A stretch of DNA of 6,573 nucleotides from DAOTYX01 sp034434635 (lineage in GTDB: Bacteria; Chloroflexota; Anaerolineae; B4-G1; DUEL01). Positions within the stretch are counted from its first letter, which is position 1; every line of letters starts with the position of its first letter. Location: contig DAOTYX010000165.1 in NCBI GenBank assembly GCA_034434635.1, positions 1-6,573 of the forward strand, read 5' to 3'. The translations under genes and the position numbers were made by a program. Positions 1 through 5,851 of this stretch are shown piece by piece. Under the pieces are notes generated by a model. The model saw nothing but the letters and a program-made list of their open reading frames with translations. It was not told where the DNA came from and made no database searches.

Positions 1-171
1 TTCTGTAGACAAATCCGCTTCATCTGCTCAATCCGCTGACTCTCTTCGGCCGTTTTGGGCGCAGTCTTCGATCAACACGGTAAGGGAAGACCATCGAAAA
101 ATCCGCCCGCGGGGTAAATGCCCGCCTCGTGTCCGCCGGATCATAGTCTGGCGGGCACGGCACCCTTTGCC
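1..171. other. Non-coding stretch at window edge
   Basis: I see no credible gene here. The frames that stay open on the minus strand are arginine/proline-rich, lack a ribosome binding site and look like GC-driven open frames. The octamer AATCCGCT occurs twice, 18 bp apart (12-19 and 30-37). A small hairpin can form from GCCCGCC (120-126) and GGCGGGC (150-156). The stretch may be the flank of a gene lying outside the window. Confidence 0.5.
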
Positions 172-306
172 CTCCTGCGGGGCAACTGCCTGTCCATGCC
201 GACTGAGGGGGCGAGGCGCCGCCTCTCCTGTCCCCTCCGTTCTGGGCCCTCGGCCTGCGCTGACGCCTGGCACCGCAGGCATCCAGACAGGCAGTTACCA
301 CAGGAG
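172..306. repeat. Long interrupted inverted repeat (cruciform/MITE-like)
   Basis: The arms are CTCCTG (172-177) with CAGGAG (301-306), and AACTGCCTGTC (184-194) with GACAGGCAGTT (286-296), an 11-bp perfect match. GG/CC pairs lie between them, interrupted by short mismatches. Inside are further self-complementary pieces: GAGGGG (205-210) with CCCCTC (232-237), and GCCTGCG (253-259) with CGCAGGC (274-280). It lies just upstream of the promoter at 326 and carries no ORF that looks real. It could be a small non-autonomous mobile element or a DNA/RNA structure; the sequence alone does not decide. Confidence 0.5.
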
Positions 307-325
307 TGGAATATGTTTTCCTGTC

Positions 326-353
326 TTGACAAGGGATAGGAACGGGTTATAAT
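326..353 (+). promoter_or_regulatory. Near-consensus sigma-70 promoter of the small RNA
   Basis: TTGACA (326-331) and TATAAT (348-353) are both exact consensus hexamers separated by 16 bp. The predicted start is around A360, 7 nt after the -10 box. No gene with a ribosome binding site starts just downstream, so a strong promoter here points to a non-coding transcript. Confidence 0.85.
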
Positions 354-359
354 TTTAGC

Positions 360-577
360 ATCATGAAGCCCTGTGTGAATGGCTCAGGGGGCGGTCAGCC
401 CGAGGTGCCCATCACCGCTGTCCGATCAGCGTGTAGCCTGTCCGTTCGCCGTGCGGTATGGCCCCGCTCTGGTGAGACAGCGAGCGGTCGGTGGGTGGGG
501 ATGACCAGACGCTGAGCACCTGTCTCTCGTCAGCGGGAAAGGGCGCGGGGCCATGCTTTTGGCTCCGCGCTTTCTGT
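360..577 (+). ncRNA. Candidate small structured RNA, 6S-like
   Basis: A consensus promoter precedes this stretch and a strong terminator ends it, giving a transcript of about 218 nt. It folds as one long rod: GCTCAG (382-387) with CTGAGC (512-517); a symmetric 5x5 internal loop; GGTCAGCCC (393-401) with GGGATGACC (498-506), one mismatch; CCCATC (408-413) with GGTGGG (490-495); then either 414-419 with 483-488, or CGCTGTC (416-422) with GACAGCG (476-482). The outermost closing stem is weak. A long interrupted hairpin of this length is the architecture of 6S RNA, which binds RNA polymerase holoenzyme; that identity is inference from shape only. SRP RNA, RNase P RNA and tmRNA signature motifs are absent. 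A 50-codon ORF (363-515) lies inside but has no ribosome binding site. Confidence 0.55.
543..577 (+). terminator. Intrinsic terminator of the small RNA
   Basis: GCGCGGGGCC (543-552) pairs with GGCTCCGCGC (561-570), a 10-bp stem with one G-U pair and an 8-nt loop (553-560). AAA precedes the stem (538-540, two bases away) and TTTCTGTT follows it. Readthrough would reach the HNH gene 160 bp downstream. Confidence 0.75.
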
Positions 578-602
578 TAGAGTCTGTCTGAACGATCCTA
601 TG

Positions 603-648
603 GCCGGCGCGTCTCTCTGCGTCGGCGGGCGGTGTTGGGACGCCGCCC
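603..648. repeat. Double-hairpin repeat, copy 1
   Basis: Two adjacent hairpins. GCCGGCGC (603-610) pairs with GCGTCGGC (619-626) with one mismatch, and GGGCGGTGT (627-635) pairs with ACGCCGCCC (640-648) with one wobble. The same layout recurs about 62 bp downstream (665-711) with different loops and altered stem bases, so the two are diverged tandem copies of one element. Confidence 0.65.
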
Positions 649-664
649 TGCGGTGTGTCCTGTA

Positions 665-711
665 GCCGGCGCATCCCTATGCGTCGGCGGAGGCGGCATG
701 GGGATGCCGCC
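665..711. repeat. Double-hairpin repeat, copy 2
   Basis: GCCGGCGCAT (665-674) pairs with ATGCGTCGGC (679-688) around a CCCT loop with one mismatch. GGCGGCAT (692-699) pairs perfectly with ATGCCGCC (704-711) around GGGG. Relative to copy 1, changes on one arm are largely matched on the other, which suggests the fold is kept by selection or copying. It ends 25 bp before the HNH start codon, so it may lie in that gene's leader. Confidence 0.65.
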
Positions 712-736
712 CTAGCGCCTGGGAGGTCTGGCAGGG

Positions 737-1258
737 ATGACTACGGTGTTGCTGCTCAACGCTTCCTACGAGCCGCTGCGCGTCGTTTCGGTGCAGCGGG
801 CGGTGGGACTGTTGATGTCCGGCGTCGCCGAGGCCGTGGACGGCGTGGCGGCGCGTCTGCGCACGCCCAGCACGGTCTTCGAGGTACCCTCCGTGCTGCG
901 GCTGCGCTACTACGTCAACGTGCCCCGCCGGGGAGCGGTGTGGAGCCGTCGCGGCGTGCTCGCCCGTGACGAGTATACCTGCATCTACTGCGCGGCCAGG
1001 CCAGGCGACCGGCGAGACGGCCGGGTGCTCACCCGGGCCGACTTCTCCGTGGATCACCTGATCCCCCGCAGCCGCGGCGGGGCCAATACCTGGGGCAATA
1101 CCGCCTGTGCCTGTCGTTACTGCAATGGGCGCAAGGGCGGCCGCACTCCCCACGAGGCGGGCATGCGTCTGCTCTGGGAGCCCAAGACGCCGCGCGTCAA
1201 CTACCTGATCGTCTCCGGCGAGGTGCCAGCGGAGTGGAAAGTCTACCTGCGCATGTAG
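737..1258 (+). CDS. Stand-alone HNH endonuclease family protein
   Basis: The protein has 173 residues. The N-terminus (LLLNASYEPLRVV, residues 5-17) is characteristic of a widespread bacterial family of small HNH proteins. The C-terminal half holds the HNH module: first zinc knuckle C82-x2-C85, catalytic-type D106-H107 in SVDHLIPRSRGG, N121, and second knuckle C126-x2-C129 followed by N130 and the GRTPHEAGM tail. HNH domains cut nucleic acid using one divalent metal; the cellular role of this family is not established. The start at 737 has GGGAGG (721-726) 10 bp upstream. No RuvC, methyltransferase or restriction partner is adjacent, so a defence role is not supported. No clear promoter lies just upstream; transcription could be readthrough from the small-RNA promoter at 326 or start near the repeats. 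Family assignment is secure, function unknown. Confidence 0.92.
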   Translation: MTTVLLLNASYEPLRVVSVQRAVGLLMSGVAEAVDGVAARLRTPSTVFEVPSVLRLRYYVNVPRRGAVWSRRGVLARDEYTCIYCAARPGDRRDGRVLTRADFSVDHLIPRSRGGANTWGNTACACRYCNGRKGGRTPHEAGMRLLWEPKTPRVNYLIVSGEVPAEWKVYLRM

Positions 1259-1260
1259 TG

Positions 1261-1356
1261 TAGAGGCGCAGTACCGCTGCGGGAGGGGCGCAGCGTCCTG
1301 TGCCCCTCCCGTTTGCGTATTTGGCAAATGAAGGGCGCAGCACCGCTGCGCCTCTA
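1261..1356. repeat. 96-bp three-hairpin element with inverted ends
   Basis: TAGAGGCGCAG (1261-1271) and CTGCGCCTCTA (1346-1356) form perfect 11-bp inverted ends. Each end is itself half of a small hairpin: 1267-1281 with core CGCAG/CTGCG, and 1334-1351 with GCGCAGC/GCTGCGC around ACC. The centre is a 13-bp stem, GGGAGGGGCGCAG (1281-1293) with CTGTGCCCCTCCC (1298-1310), one G-U pair and loop CGTC. It fills the space between two convergent stop codons and probably serves as a two-way terminator. It resembles dispersed REP/MITE-like elements; copy number in the genome is unknown. Confidence 0.7.
1281..1323 (+). terminator. Probable terminator for the HNH gene
   Basis: The central 13-bp hairpin (1281-1310, loop CGTC) is followed by GTTTGCGTATTT, only moderately T-rich. 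It lies 23 bp after the HNH stop. On the minus strand the G-U pair becomes a C-A mismatch, so the fold favours plus-strand RNA, though it may also stop the patatin transcript. Confidence 0.5.
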
Positions 1357-2199
1357 ATCCCCGCCCAACAACTGCCGGGCGTCGGCGTACCCCCTCTCGA
1401 TCAGCGCCTGGCTGACCCGCGGCTCGTACCGGATGATGCGCGTGATCTCCGTCTCCTGGCTGGGAGCGACGACACGGCACTCGACCCGGCGGTGCTTCAC
1501 GTCCAGGCCGGCTTCGACCAACCGATTGATGGTCATCAGGTATTTGTAGTCGCTTTCAAAGGTGGCGTTGAGAGCCAGGTCGAGCATGATGGCGAGGGCC
1601 TCCCACGGCCGGCGGGGCAGGGGCATCTGCCGCTCCCCCACAGGCGAGAGAAGCACCACCACGATCTCGTCCGCCCCGGCGTCCGCCGCCGCGCGCAGCG
1701 GCGTGTTCGACATCACTGCTCCGTCCCAGTAGTGCGTCTCACCAACCCGTGTCCATGGGTAGACCAGGGGGATGGAGCAACTGGCGATGATATGCTGAGG
1801 GGTCAGTCTGACCTGCCGGTTGTCGAAGATGTGCAGGTTGCCCCCCTCGACTTCAGAGGCAGCGATGAGCACCCGCTTCTGCGTCTGCGCCAGGCGGTCG
1901 AAGTCAATGAAGCGGTGCAGAGTGCGGTACCACGGCGAGGTGTCGTAGATGGAACGCCACGGTCGCCAGCGCCAGAAGCGCTGGATGTCCCGCGTGCGGG
2001 TGTTCAGCCAGGCCTGCTCCAGGTCGGCGGCCCGCCTGCCGGAGGCGATGGCGGCAGCGTTGATGGCCCCGATGGAGGTGCCGACCAGGATGTCCGGCTC
2101 CCAGCCGATCTCCTCCAGGTACTTGTAGACGCCGCAGGCGTAGGCGCCCCGTCCGCCGCCGCCAGAAAGCACCAGAGCGCGTTGGGGTTGTTTCTCCAT
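1354..2199 (-). CDS. Patatin-like phospholipase (lipid acyl hydrolase)
   Basis: The protein has 281 residues, the size of bacterial single-domain patatins. All family motifs are present: the oxyanion loop GGGGRGAY (13-20), the nucleophile elbow G40-T-S42-I-G44, and the catalytic aspartate in D159-G160-A161. The Ser42/Asp159 dyad would hydrolyse acyl esters of phospholipids or other lipids. There is no signal peptide, so it is probably cytoplasmic or membrane-associated. GGGAGAG lies about 5 nt upstream of the ATG. The gene starts 16 bp after the site-2 protease stop on the same strand, so the two are very likely co-transcribed. Its TAG stop (1356-1354) is supplied by the end of the hairpin repeat, so the last residues may have been set by insertion of that repeat. 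The natural substrate cannot be told from sequence. Confidence 0.95.
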   Translation of the reverse strand: MEKQPQRALVLSGGGGRGAYACGVYKYLEEIGWEPDILVGTSIGAINAAAIASGRRAADLEQAWLNTRTRDIQRFWRWRPWRSIYDTSPWYRTLHRFIDFDRLAQTQKRVLIAASEVEGGNLHIFDNRQVRLTPQHIIASCSIPLVYPWTRVGETHYWDGAVMSNTPLRAAADAGADEIVVVLLSPVGERQMPLPRRPWEALAIMLDLALNATFESDYKYLMTINRLVEAGLDVKHRRVECRVVAPSQETEITRIIRYEPRVSQALIERGYADARQLLGGD

Positions 2200-2215
2200 C
2201 GTCGCTCTCCCGGTT

Positions 2216-3340
2216 TCACTCGTGTCTCAGCAGATCAGGCTGCACCGTGACCAGGCCATAGGCCTCCTCCAGGTCCTGCTGCGTGAGCAGGCCCAGGAAG
2301 CCCTCGTCACCGACGACGGGGACCACGCGCAGGCCGGCTTCCTCCATCCGTTGCTGAACCTCGTACAGGTCGTCTTCCGGCCGTGCGGTCAGTGAGGGGG
2401 GTTGCATGGCCCGCTCCACAGCGACCTGCGGTCCGTGCTCTTTCAGGCCCCGCAGTACATCGCCGCGCGTCAGCAGGCCCACCAGTTGCCCGCCATCGCA
2501 GACCGGGAAGTCGGACTGGAAGCCCTCCAGGGTCAGGTCCACTGCTCGTCCCAGTGGATCGGTAGGGGCGACCGAACGGGCGTTGTGGGAGTAGACCTGT
2601 CCTACCCGTAAGCCGGCCAGCGCGATCTTGACTTTGACCGTGCGCCCCTCCAGGGTCGCGCCCGTGTAGACGAAGAGCGCGACCAGGATCAACATGACGT
2701 CGGTGGAGAGCAATCCCACCAGTCCCAGCAACATAGCCAGTGATTGCCCTACGCTCACGGCAATAGCCGTGGCGCGGCCGTAGGGCATCGCTGAGGCCAG
2801 CAGCGCCCGCAACACCCGCCCCCCGTCCATAGGGAAGGCCGGTACCAGGTTGAAGGCAGCCAGGAAGAAGTTGGCCCCGGTCAGGAAGAGCAGGATACGC
2901 ACCCCGCTGAGCGGCCCGCCCAGGCTCAACGCCTGGATCAACGCTCCAGGCAGAGGCCTGGGGATGAGGGCCACCGCTGGCACCAGCAGGATCAGGCCGA
3001 TCAACCCACTGGTCACCGGGCCGGCCAGGGCCATGAGCAGTTCCTGGTAGGGGCGCTCTGGGATGCGTTCCATGCGCGCCACGCCTCCCAGCGGCAGGAG
3101 CACGATCTCTTTCACCCCGGTGCCGAAACGCATCGCCACCAGACTGTGGGCCAGTTCATGCAGCACCACGCAGACGAACAACAGCAGGATCGTGATCACG
3201 CCAAAGACCGCGCCTTCTACCCGGTTGGCGGGCGTGGCGATGCCTCCCTGAACCGCGGCGAGCACCAGGATCAGGGGAAAGGTGACATGCATACGGATGG
3301 GGATGCCCTGTATGCTCAGTAACTTGATAGATCCTCCCAT
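2216..3340 (-). CDS. Site-2 protease (M50 family) with C-terminal CBS pair
   Basis: Polytopic membrane metalloprotease of 374 residues. The zinc-binding HELAH motif (H61, E62, H65) sits at the end of a hydrophobic helix. The second active-site motif is NLVPAFPMDGG (164-174, third ligand D172). Hydrophobic segments lie near 20-33, 45-60, 103-125, 147-169 and 195-227. Two CBS domains follow at about 248-305 and 310-365, which in this family probably sense adenine nucleotides. Site-2 proteases cut substrates within the membrane, often to release regulators; the substrate here is unknown. The ATG at 3340 is chosen because GTGGAGGT ends just before it and because the frame upstream (to 3541) would cross this gene's own promoter at 3408-3436. 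It leads a two-gene operon with the patatin. Confidence 0.95.
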   Translation of the reverse strand: MGGSIKLLSIQGIPIRMHVTFPLILVLAAVQGGIATPANRVEGAVFGVITILLLFVCVVLHELAHSLVAMRFGTGVKEIVLLPLGGVARMERIPERPYQELLMALAGPVTSGLIGLILLVPAVALIPRPLPGALIQALSLGGPLSGVRILLFLTGANFFLAAFNLVPAFPMDGGRVLRALLASAMPYGRATAIAVSVGQSLAMLLGLVGLLSTDVMLILVALFVYTGATLEGRTVKVKIALAGLRVGQVYSHNARSVAPTDPLGRAVDLTLEGFQSDFPVCDGGQLVGLLTRGDVLRGLKEHGPQVAVERAMQPPSLTARPEDDLYEVQQRMEEAGLRVVPVVGDEGFLGLLTQQDLEEAYGLVTVQPDLLRHE

Positions 3341-3407
3341 GGTACCTCCACGCAAGGCCTGCAACCTGAAATCTACACCCTGGAACCACGAAACAAGGTT
3401 GCTGTAG

Positions 3408-3436
3408 ACTATAGCACGAGGCGCAGGGGGTGTCAA
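3408..3436 (-). promoter_or_regulatory. Sigma-70 promoter of the protease-patatin operon
   Basis: On the minus strand TTGACA (3436-3431) and TATAGT (3413-3408) are separated by 17 bp. The predicted start is around 3401, giving a leader of about 60 nt before the ATG at 3340. This is what fixes the downstream start of the site-2 protease gene. Confidence 0.8.
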
Positions 3437-3560
3437 CTGCGGTAAAATGCATGTTGCCGGACTTGCGTTTCCTTCCATTTCGTGGTAACCTGTAAGAGGT
3501 GGGCTGGCAAGGGAAGCGTGGCCCGTGATGTCCTCTTTCATCGCTCAAGAGGGAGGCGCT

Positions 3561-4568
3561 ATGAACAGGCTGTTGAACTTCTACAACGCGCACCAGACTC
3601 TGATCATGTTTTTCATCGGTGCAGCGTTGGGGTTGATGGTGGGCCTGCTCGTTGGCTGGGTGATATGGCCTGTCGGTGTGCGCAATGCCACCCCCGAACT
3701 GCTGCGGCAGGACTACCGGGATGAGTACCTGGTGCAGGTGGCGCGGGAGTTTGCACTCAATCATGATGTCTCCCAGGCCCAGGCACGGTTGGGGACGGAG
3801 TACTGGCGGCAGGGGACGCCGCAGGAGGTGCTGCGCGACCTGGCCCAGCGACGTGGTGGCGAGGACGGCCAGCGGCTGGAGGCCCTGGCCGCGGCCCTGC
3901 CGGAGCCAGCGGCTGCCAGTCCGGCGCGCTTCCGCCTGGTGTTGCTCGTCGTTGGGGTGCTGCTGGCCGCAGTGGGCGTTGCCGGCCTGGGTTACTTCGC
4001 CTTGAGCCGCCTGCTCTCGCGCCGCCGCGCCCCTTCCGAGCGGGCCACCACTTCGCGCTACGTGGAGCCTTCCGCCTGGGCGGCTGAGGAACTTCCTCCT
4101 GTCGCCCAGTTCGTCACGACCTATTCCCTGGGCGATGACCACTACGACCCCTCCTTCAGCATCGAGAAAGAGAATGGCGACTTCCTGGGCGAGTGCGGCG
4201 TGGGCATCTCCGAGACGATCGGCAGCGGCACCCCCAAGAAGGTGACCGCTCTGGAGGTGTGGCTGTTCGACAAGATTGACATCCGCACCGTGACCCGTGT
4301 GGTGATGAGTGACTACGCTTTCTACGATGAGACCATGCGTGCCCGGCTGGCGACCAAGGGCGACCTGGTGCAGGCTGCGCCCGGCGCGGAGTTCATGTTG
4401 GAGACCGCCACCCTGTTGATGCGTGCCCGCCTGCTCGAACTGGAGTACGCCGAGGGGCAGGGCGCCGACAGCGTCTTCCAGCGGGTCACGCTGGAACTGG
4501 GAGTGTGGGTCAAGCCGGGTTCGGGGGAACCCTCTGAGCCGGAAATGATCACCACATCTTTCTCGTGA
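3561..4568 (+). CDS. Hypothetical protein with two membrane helices
   Basis: I do not recognise a named family for this 335-residue protein. Predicted helix 1 is at about 12-37 (IMFFIGAALGLMVGLLVGWV). A charged segment of about 85 residues follows, with few hydrophobic stretches and probable helical content. Helix 2 is at about 123-147, followed by basic residues (SRLLSRRR). The C-terminal domain (about 180-335) looks globular, with FVTTYSLGDDHYDPSFSIE and ALEVWLFDKIDIRTVTRV as its most distinctive parts. The arrangement suggests a membrane-anchored protein with soluble domains on both sides of helix 2; the RRR after helix 2 suggests a cytoplasmic C-terminal domain. The start at 3561 has GGGAGG 4 nt upstream; an ATG further upstream (3525) has no comparable site. 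It is transcribed divergently from the protease operon and ends at a strong terminator, so it is probably monocistronic. No convincing promoter was found for it. Reading frame confident, function unknown. Confidence 0.85.
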   Translation: MNRLLNFYNAHQTLIMFFIGAALGLMVGLLVGWVIWPVGVRNATPELLRQDYRDEYLVQVAREFALNHDVSQAQARLGTEYWRQGTPQEVLRDLAQRRGGEDGQRLEALAAALPEPAAASPARFRLVLLVVGVLLAAVGVAGLGYFALSRLLSRRRAPSERATTSRYVEPSAWAAEELPPVAQFVTTYSLGDDHYDPSFSIEKENGDFLGECGVGISETIGSGTPKKVTALEVWLFDKIDIRTVTRVVMSDYAFYDETMRARLATKGDLVQAAPGAEFMLETATLLMRARLLELEYAEGQGADSVFQRVTLELGVWVKPGSGEPSEPEMITTSFS

Positions 4569-4592
4569 CGCCGTCTCACCGACGCGACCCTC

Positions 4593-4623
4593 AGGCCCCG
4601 TCCTCGCCCGGACGGGGCCTTTT
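4593..4623 (+). terminator. Intrinsic terminator after the membrane protein gene
   Basis: AGGCCCCGTCC (4593-4603) pairs perfectly with GGACGGGGCCT (4610-4620) around the loop TCGCCC, followed by a TTTT tail. It lies 24 bp after the stop codon. It should separate the gene from the methyltransferase, whose start is only 27 bp beyond. Confidence 0.9.
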
Positions 4624-4650
4624 GGTGATGGCGCACTGGACCGGATACCT

Positions 4651-5391
4651 ATGGCGTGCTCGATTCGACCGAATCGTTTGTTTTCCCTCTGGCGCTGGCT
4701 GATCCGCTCCTTCTTCTCGCTCCTCTACGGCCCCTTCGCCTGGACCTACGACGGGGTGGCCTGGCTGGTCTCACTGGGGCAGTGGAACGCCTGGGCGCGG
4801 ATGGCGTTGGGCTTCCTGCATGGCCCGATGGTGTTGGAACTGGGCCATGGGCCGGGGCACATGCAGGTCGCGCTGGCCGGTGCGGGATGGAGGGCGGTGG
4901 GGGTGGACCTCTCGCCACAGATGGGCCGGCTGGCCCGGCGACGGCTGCGGCGATCGGGGGCTCCTCTGCGGCTGGTGCGCGCCCGCGCCCAGGCGCTCCC
5001 CTTCCGTGACGGTTCCTTCCCCGAGGCGCTGGCCACCTTCCCCACCGAGTACATCGTGGACCCGCGGACGCTGGCCGAGGTGCGGCGGGTACTTCGACCA
5101 TCTGGGCGGCTGGTGGTGGTGGCCTCCGCCGTCTTGCTCGGCGGCGACCCCCTGGTGCGGCTGCTGGAGTGGCTGTACCGCGTCACCGGCCAGCGGGAAC
5201 CGCTGCCCCGCCCCGATGAGGCGCGGTTCGCGCAGAGTGGCTGGGGTCTGCGCGCCGAGTGGTTGCCGGCGAGACGCAGCCGGGTGCTGGTGGTGGTGGC
5301 GGAGGCTACGTCGGATGGTACATCTGGATGTGCGAGCGCCCCACCAACAGCAGATCGCACCGTTCGGGAAACGGCAGTGGCGTCGGGATGA
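4651..5391 (+). CDS. Class I SAM-dependent methyltransferase
   Basis: The protein has 246 residues with a Methyltransf_11-type Rossmann fold: motif I VLELGHGPGHM (61-71), motif II acidic residue in VGVDLSPQM (83-91, D86), the motif IV region ALPFRDGSF (115-123), and the post-motif strand VLRPSGRLVVV (147-157). The N-terminal 50 residues are hydrophobic and aromatic (LLYGPFAWTYDGVAWLV) and may mediate membrane or lipid contact. The core ends near residue 218; the last 27 or so residues are low-complexity and are encoded opposite the end of the convergent gene at 5306, so they are probably a tail created by lack of an earlier stop. There is no clear ribosome binding site before the ATG, and a terminator lies just upstream, so its promoter is unresolved. 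The methyl acceptor cannot be predicted; small molecules, quinones or lipids are all possible. Confidence 0.88.
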   Translation: MACSIRPNRLFSLWRWLIRSFFSLLYGPFAWTYDGVAWLVSLGQWNAWARMALGFLHGPMVLELGHGPGHMQVALAGAGWRAVGVDLSPQMGRLARRRLRRSGAPLRLVRARAQALPFRDGSFPEALATFPTEYIVDPRTLAEVRRVLRPSGRLVVVASAVLLGGDPLVRLLEWLYRVTGQREPLPRPDEARFAQSGWGLRAEWLPARRSRVLVVVAEATSDGTSGCASAPPTADRTVRETAVASG

Positions 5392-5809
5392 GCGGGAAGG
5401 CCTGAGCGTCGGTGGCAGGGATCAGGTCTCCGGAGAGGGCGGCCAGAAAGTCGTAGCGCAACGCCTCTGCTGGCATGTGGAAGTCGGCGCGCACGACCGC
5501 CAGCGAGGTATAGCAGATGTACTGCTCGCTGCGCGTCAGCGTCTGCACGGCTGCCTGGACGGCGGGGTCGGTGAGATAGAGCAGGACGATCTCCTGGCGG
5601 CGCAGCGTGAGCGATGACTGGGTCCATTCCCTCAGGCGGCCGCCGGCTGGCAGCGGCAGGATGTGTGCCTGGTGCAGGATCAGGCCATCCCGCTCTTCAG
5701 CGTTGAGAAAGGCCAGCGGCGCACCGACGATCTCCATCTGCCCCTCGATCTGCATGCTGGGGGTCAGCAGCAGCACGCCGCACATCTGGGTGGGGGGACG
5801 TCGCTCCAT
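5306..5809 (-). CDS. Conserved-looking hypothetical protein, 167 residues
   Basis: I cannot assign a function. The product is soluble-looking, without signal peptide or membrane helix. It opens with MERRPPTQMCGVLLLTP, has a central EIVLLYLTD strand and ends RSHIQMYHPT. Codon composition and alternating hydrophobic stretches make this frame look more genuine than the opposite strand. The ATG at 5809 gives the longest form; methionines at residues 9, 19 and 25 are alternatives, and no strong ribosome binding site favours any (AAGAG lies about 6 nt upstream). It runs tail-to-tail with the methyltransferase gene and overlaps it by 86 bp. Its 5' end lies 42 bp from tRNA-His on the opposite strand, so its promoter would have to overlap the tRNA promoter or the tRNA gene. 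Confidence 0.72.
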   Translation of the reverse strand: MERRPPTQMCGVLLLTPSMQIEGQMEIVGAPLAFLNAEERDGLILHQAHILPLPAGGRLREWTQSSLTLRRQEIVLLYLTDPAVQAAVQTLTRSEQYICYTSLAVVRADFHMPAEALRYDFLAALSGDLIPATDAQAFPLIPTPLPFPERCDLLLVGRSHIQMYHPT

Positions 5810-5812
5810 CGT

Positions 5813-5841
5813 TTGCTCTTTTCCCCGTTCTGTGGTAAGAT
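5813..5841 (+). promoter_or_regulatory. Promoter of the tRNA-His / tRNA-Arg unit
   Basis: TTGCTC (5813-5818) and TAAGAT (5836-5841) are 17 bp apart, with an extended -10 TGG (5833-5835). The predicted start is near 5848, just before the mature tRNA-His 5' end. Confidence 0.6.
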
Positions 5842-5851
5842 TTTCGTACGT

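Noticed and set aside
12..37. AATCCGCT direct repeat as a CRISPR or iteron
   Set aside because: Only two 8-bp copies are seen at the window edge, too short and too few for an array or an origin.
363..515. 50-codon ORF inside the small RNA
   Set aside because: It starts about 3 nt after the predicted transcription start with no ribosome binding site, has a composition rich in G, R, S and P, and spans the paired rod. It is more likely a chance open frame in GC-rich DNA.
326..1258. Small RNA next to an HNH protein as an RNA-guided nuclease (IscB/OMEGA- or Cas9-like) system
   Set aside because: The HNH protein is 173 residues with no RuvC, bridge helix or RNA-binding domain, and matches a common stand-alone family. 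The RNA has its own terminator and a rod-like fold rather than a guide scaffold. No repeat-spacer array or transposon ends are visible.
677..1480. 267-codon open frame on the minus strand opposite the HNH gene
   Set aside because: Its product is H/R/G/Q-rich with no recognisable motif, while the plus strand carries a clear HNH protein; it is a shadow frame.
1300..2250. 316-codon open frame on the plus strand opposite the patatin gene
   Set aside because: All patatin catalytic motifs lie on the other strand, and this translation shows no family features; it also runs through the hairpin element.
3443..3448. TAAAAT as -10 box for the membrane protein gene
   Set aside because: No -35-like hexamer at a suitable distance and no extended -10; a TTGCGT-N17-TAACCT alternative at 3463-3491 is also weak, so no promoter was called.
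3341..3541. N-terminal extension of the site-2 protease to the ATG at 3541
   Set aside because: The extension crosses the strong minus-strand promoter (3408-3436), lacks family-like sequence, and the ATG at 3340 has a good ribosome binding site followed at once by a typical site-2 protease N-terminus.
3156..4142. 328-codon open frame on the minus strand across the protease/membrane-protein junction
   Set aside because: It spans two well-supported genes and two divergent starts, and its composition is typical of an antisense frame in GC-rich DNA.
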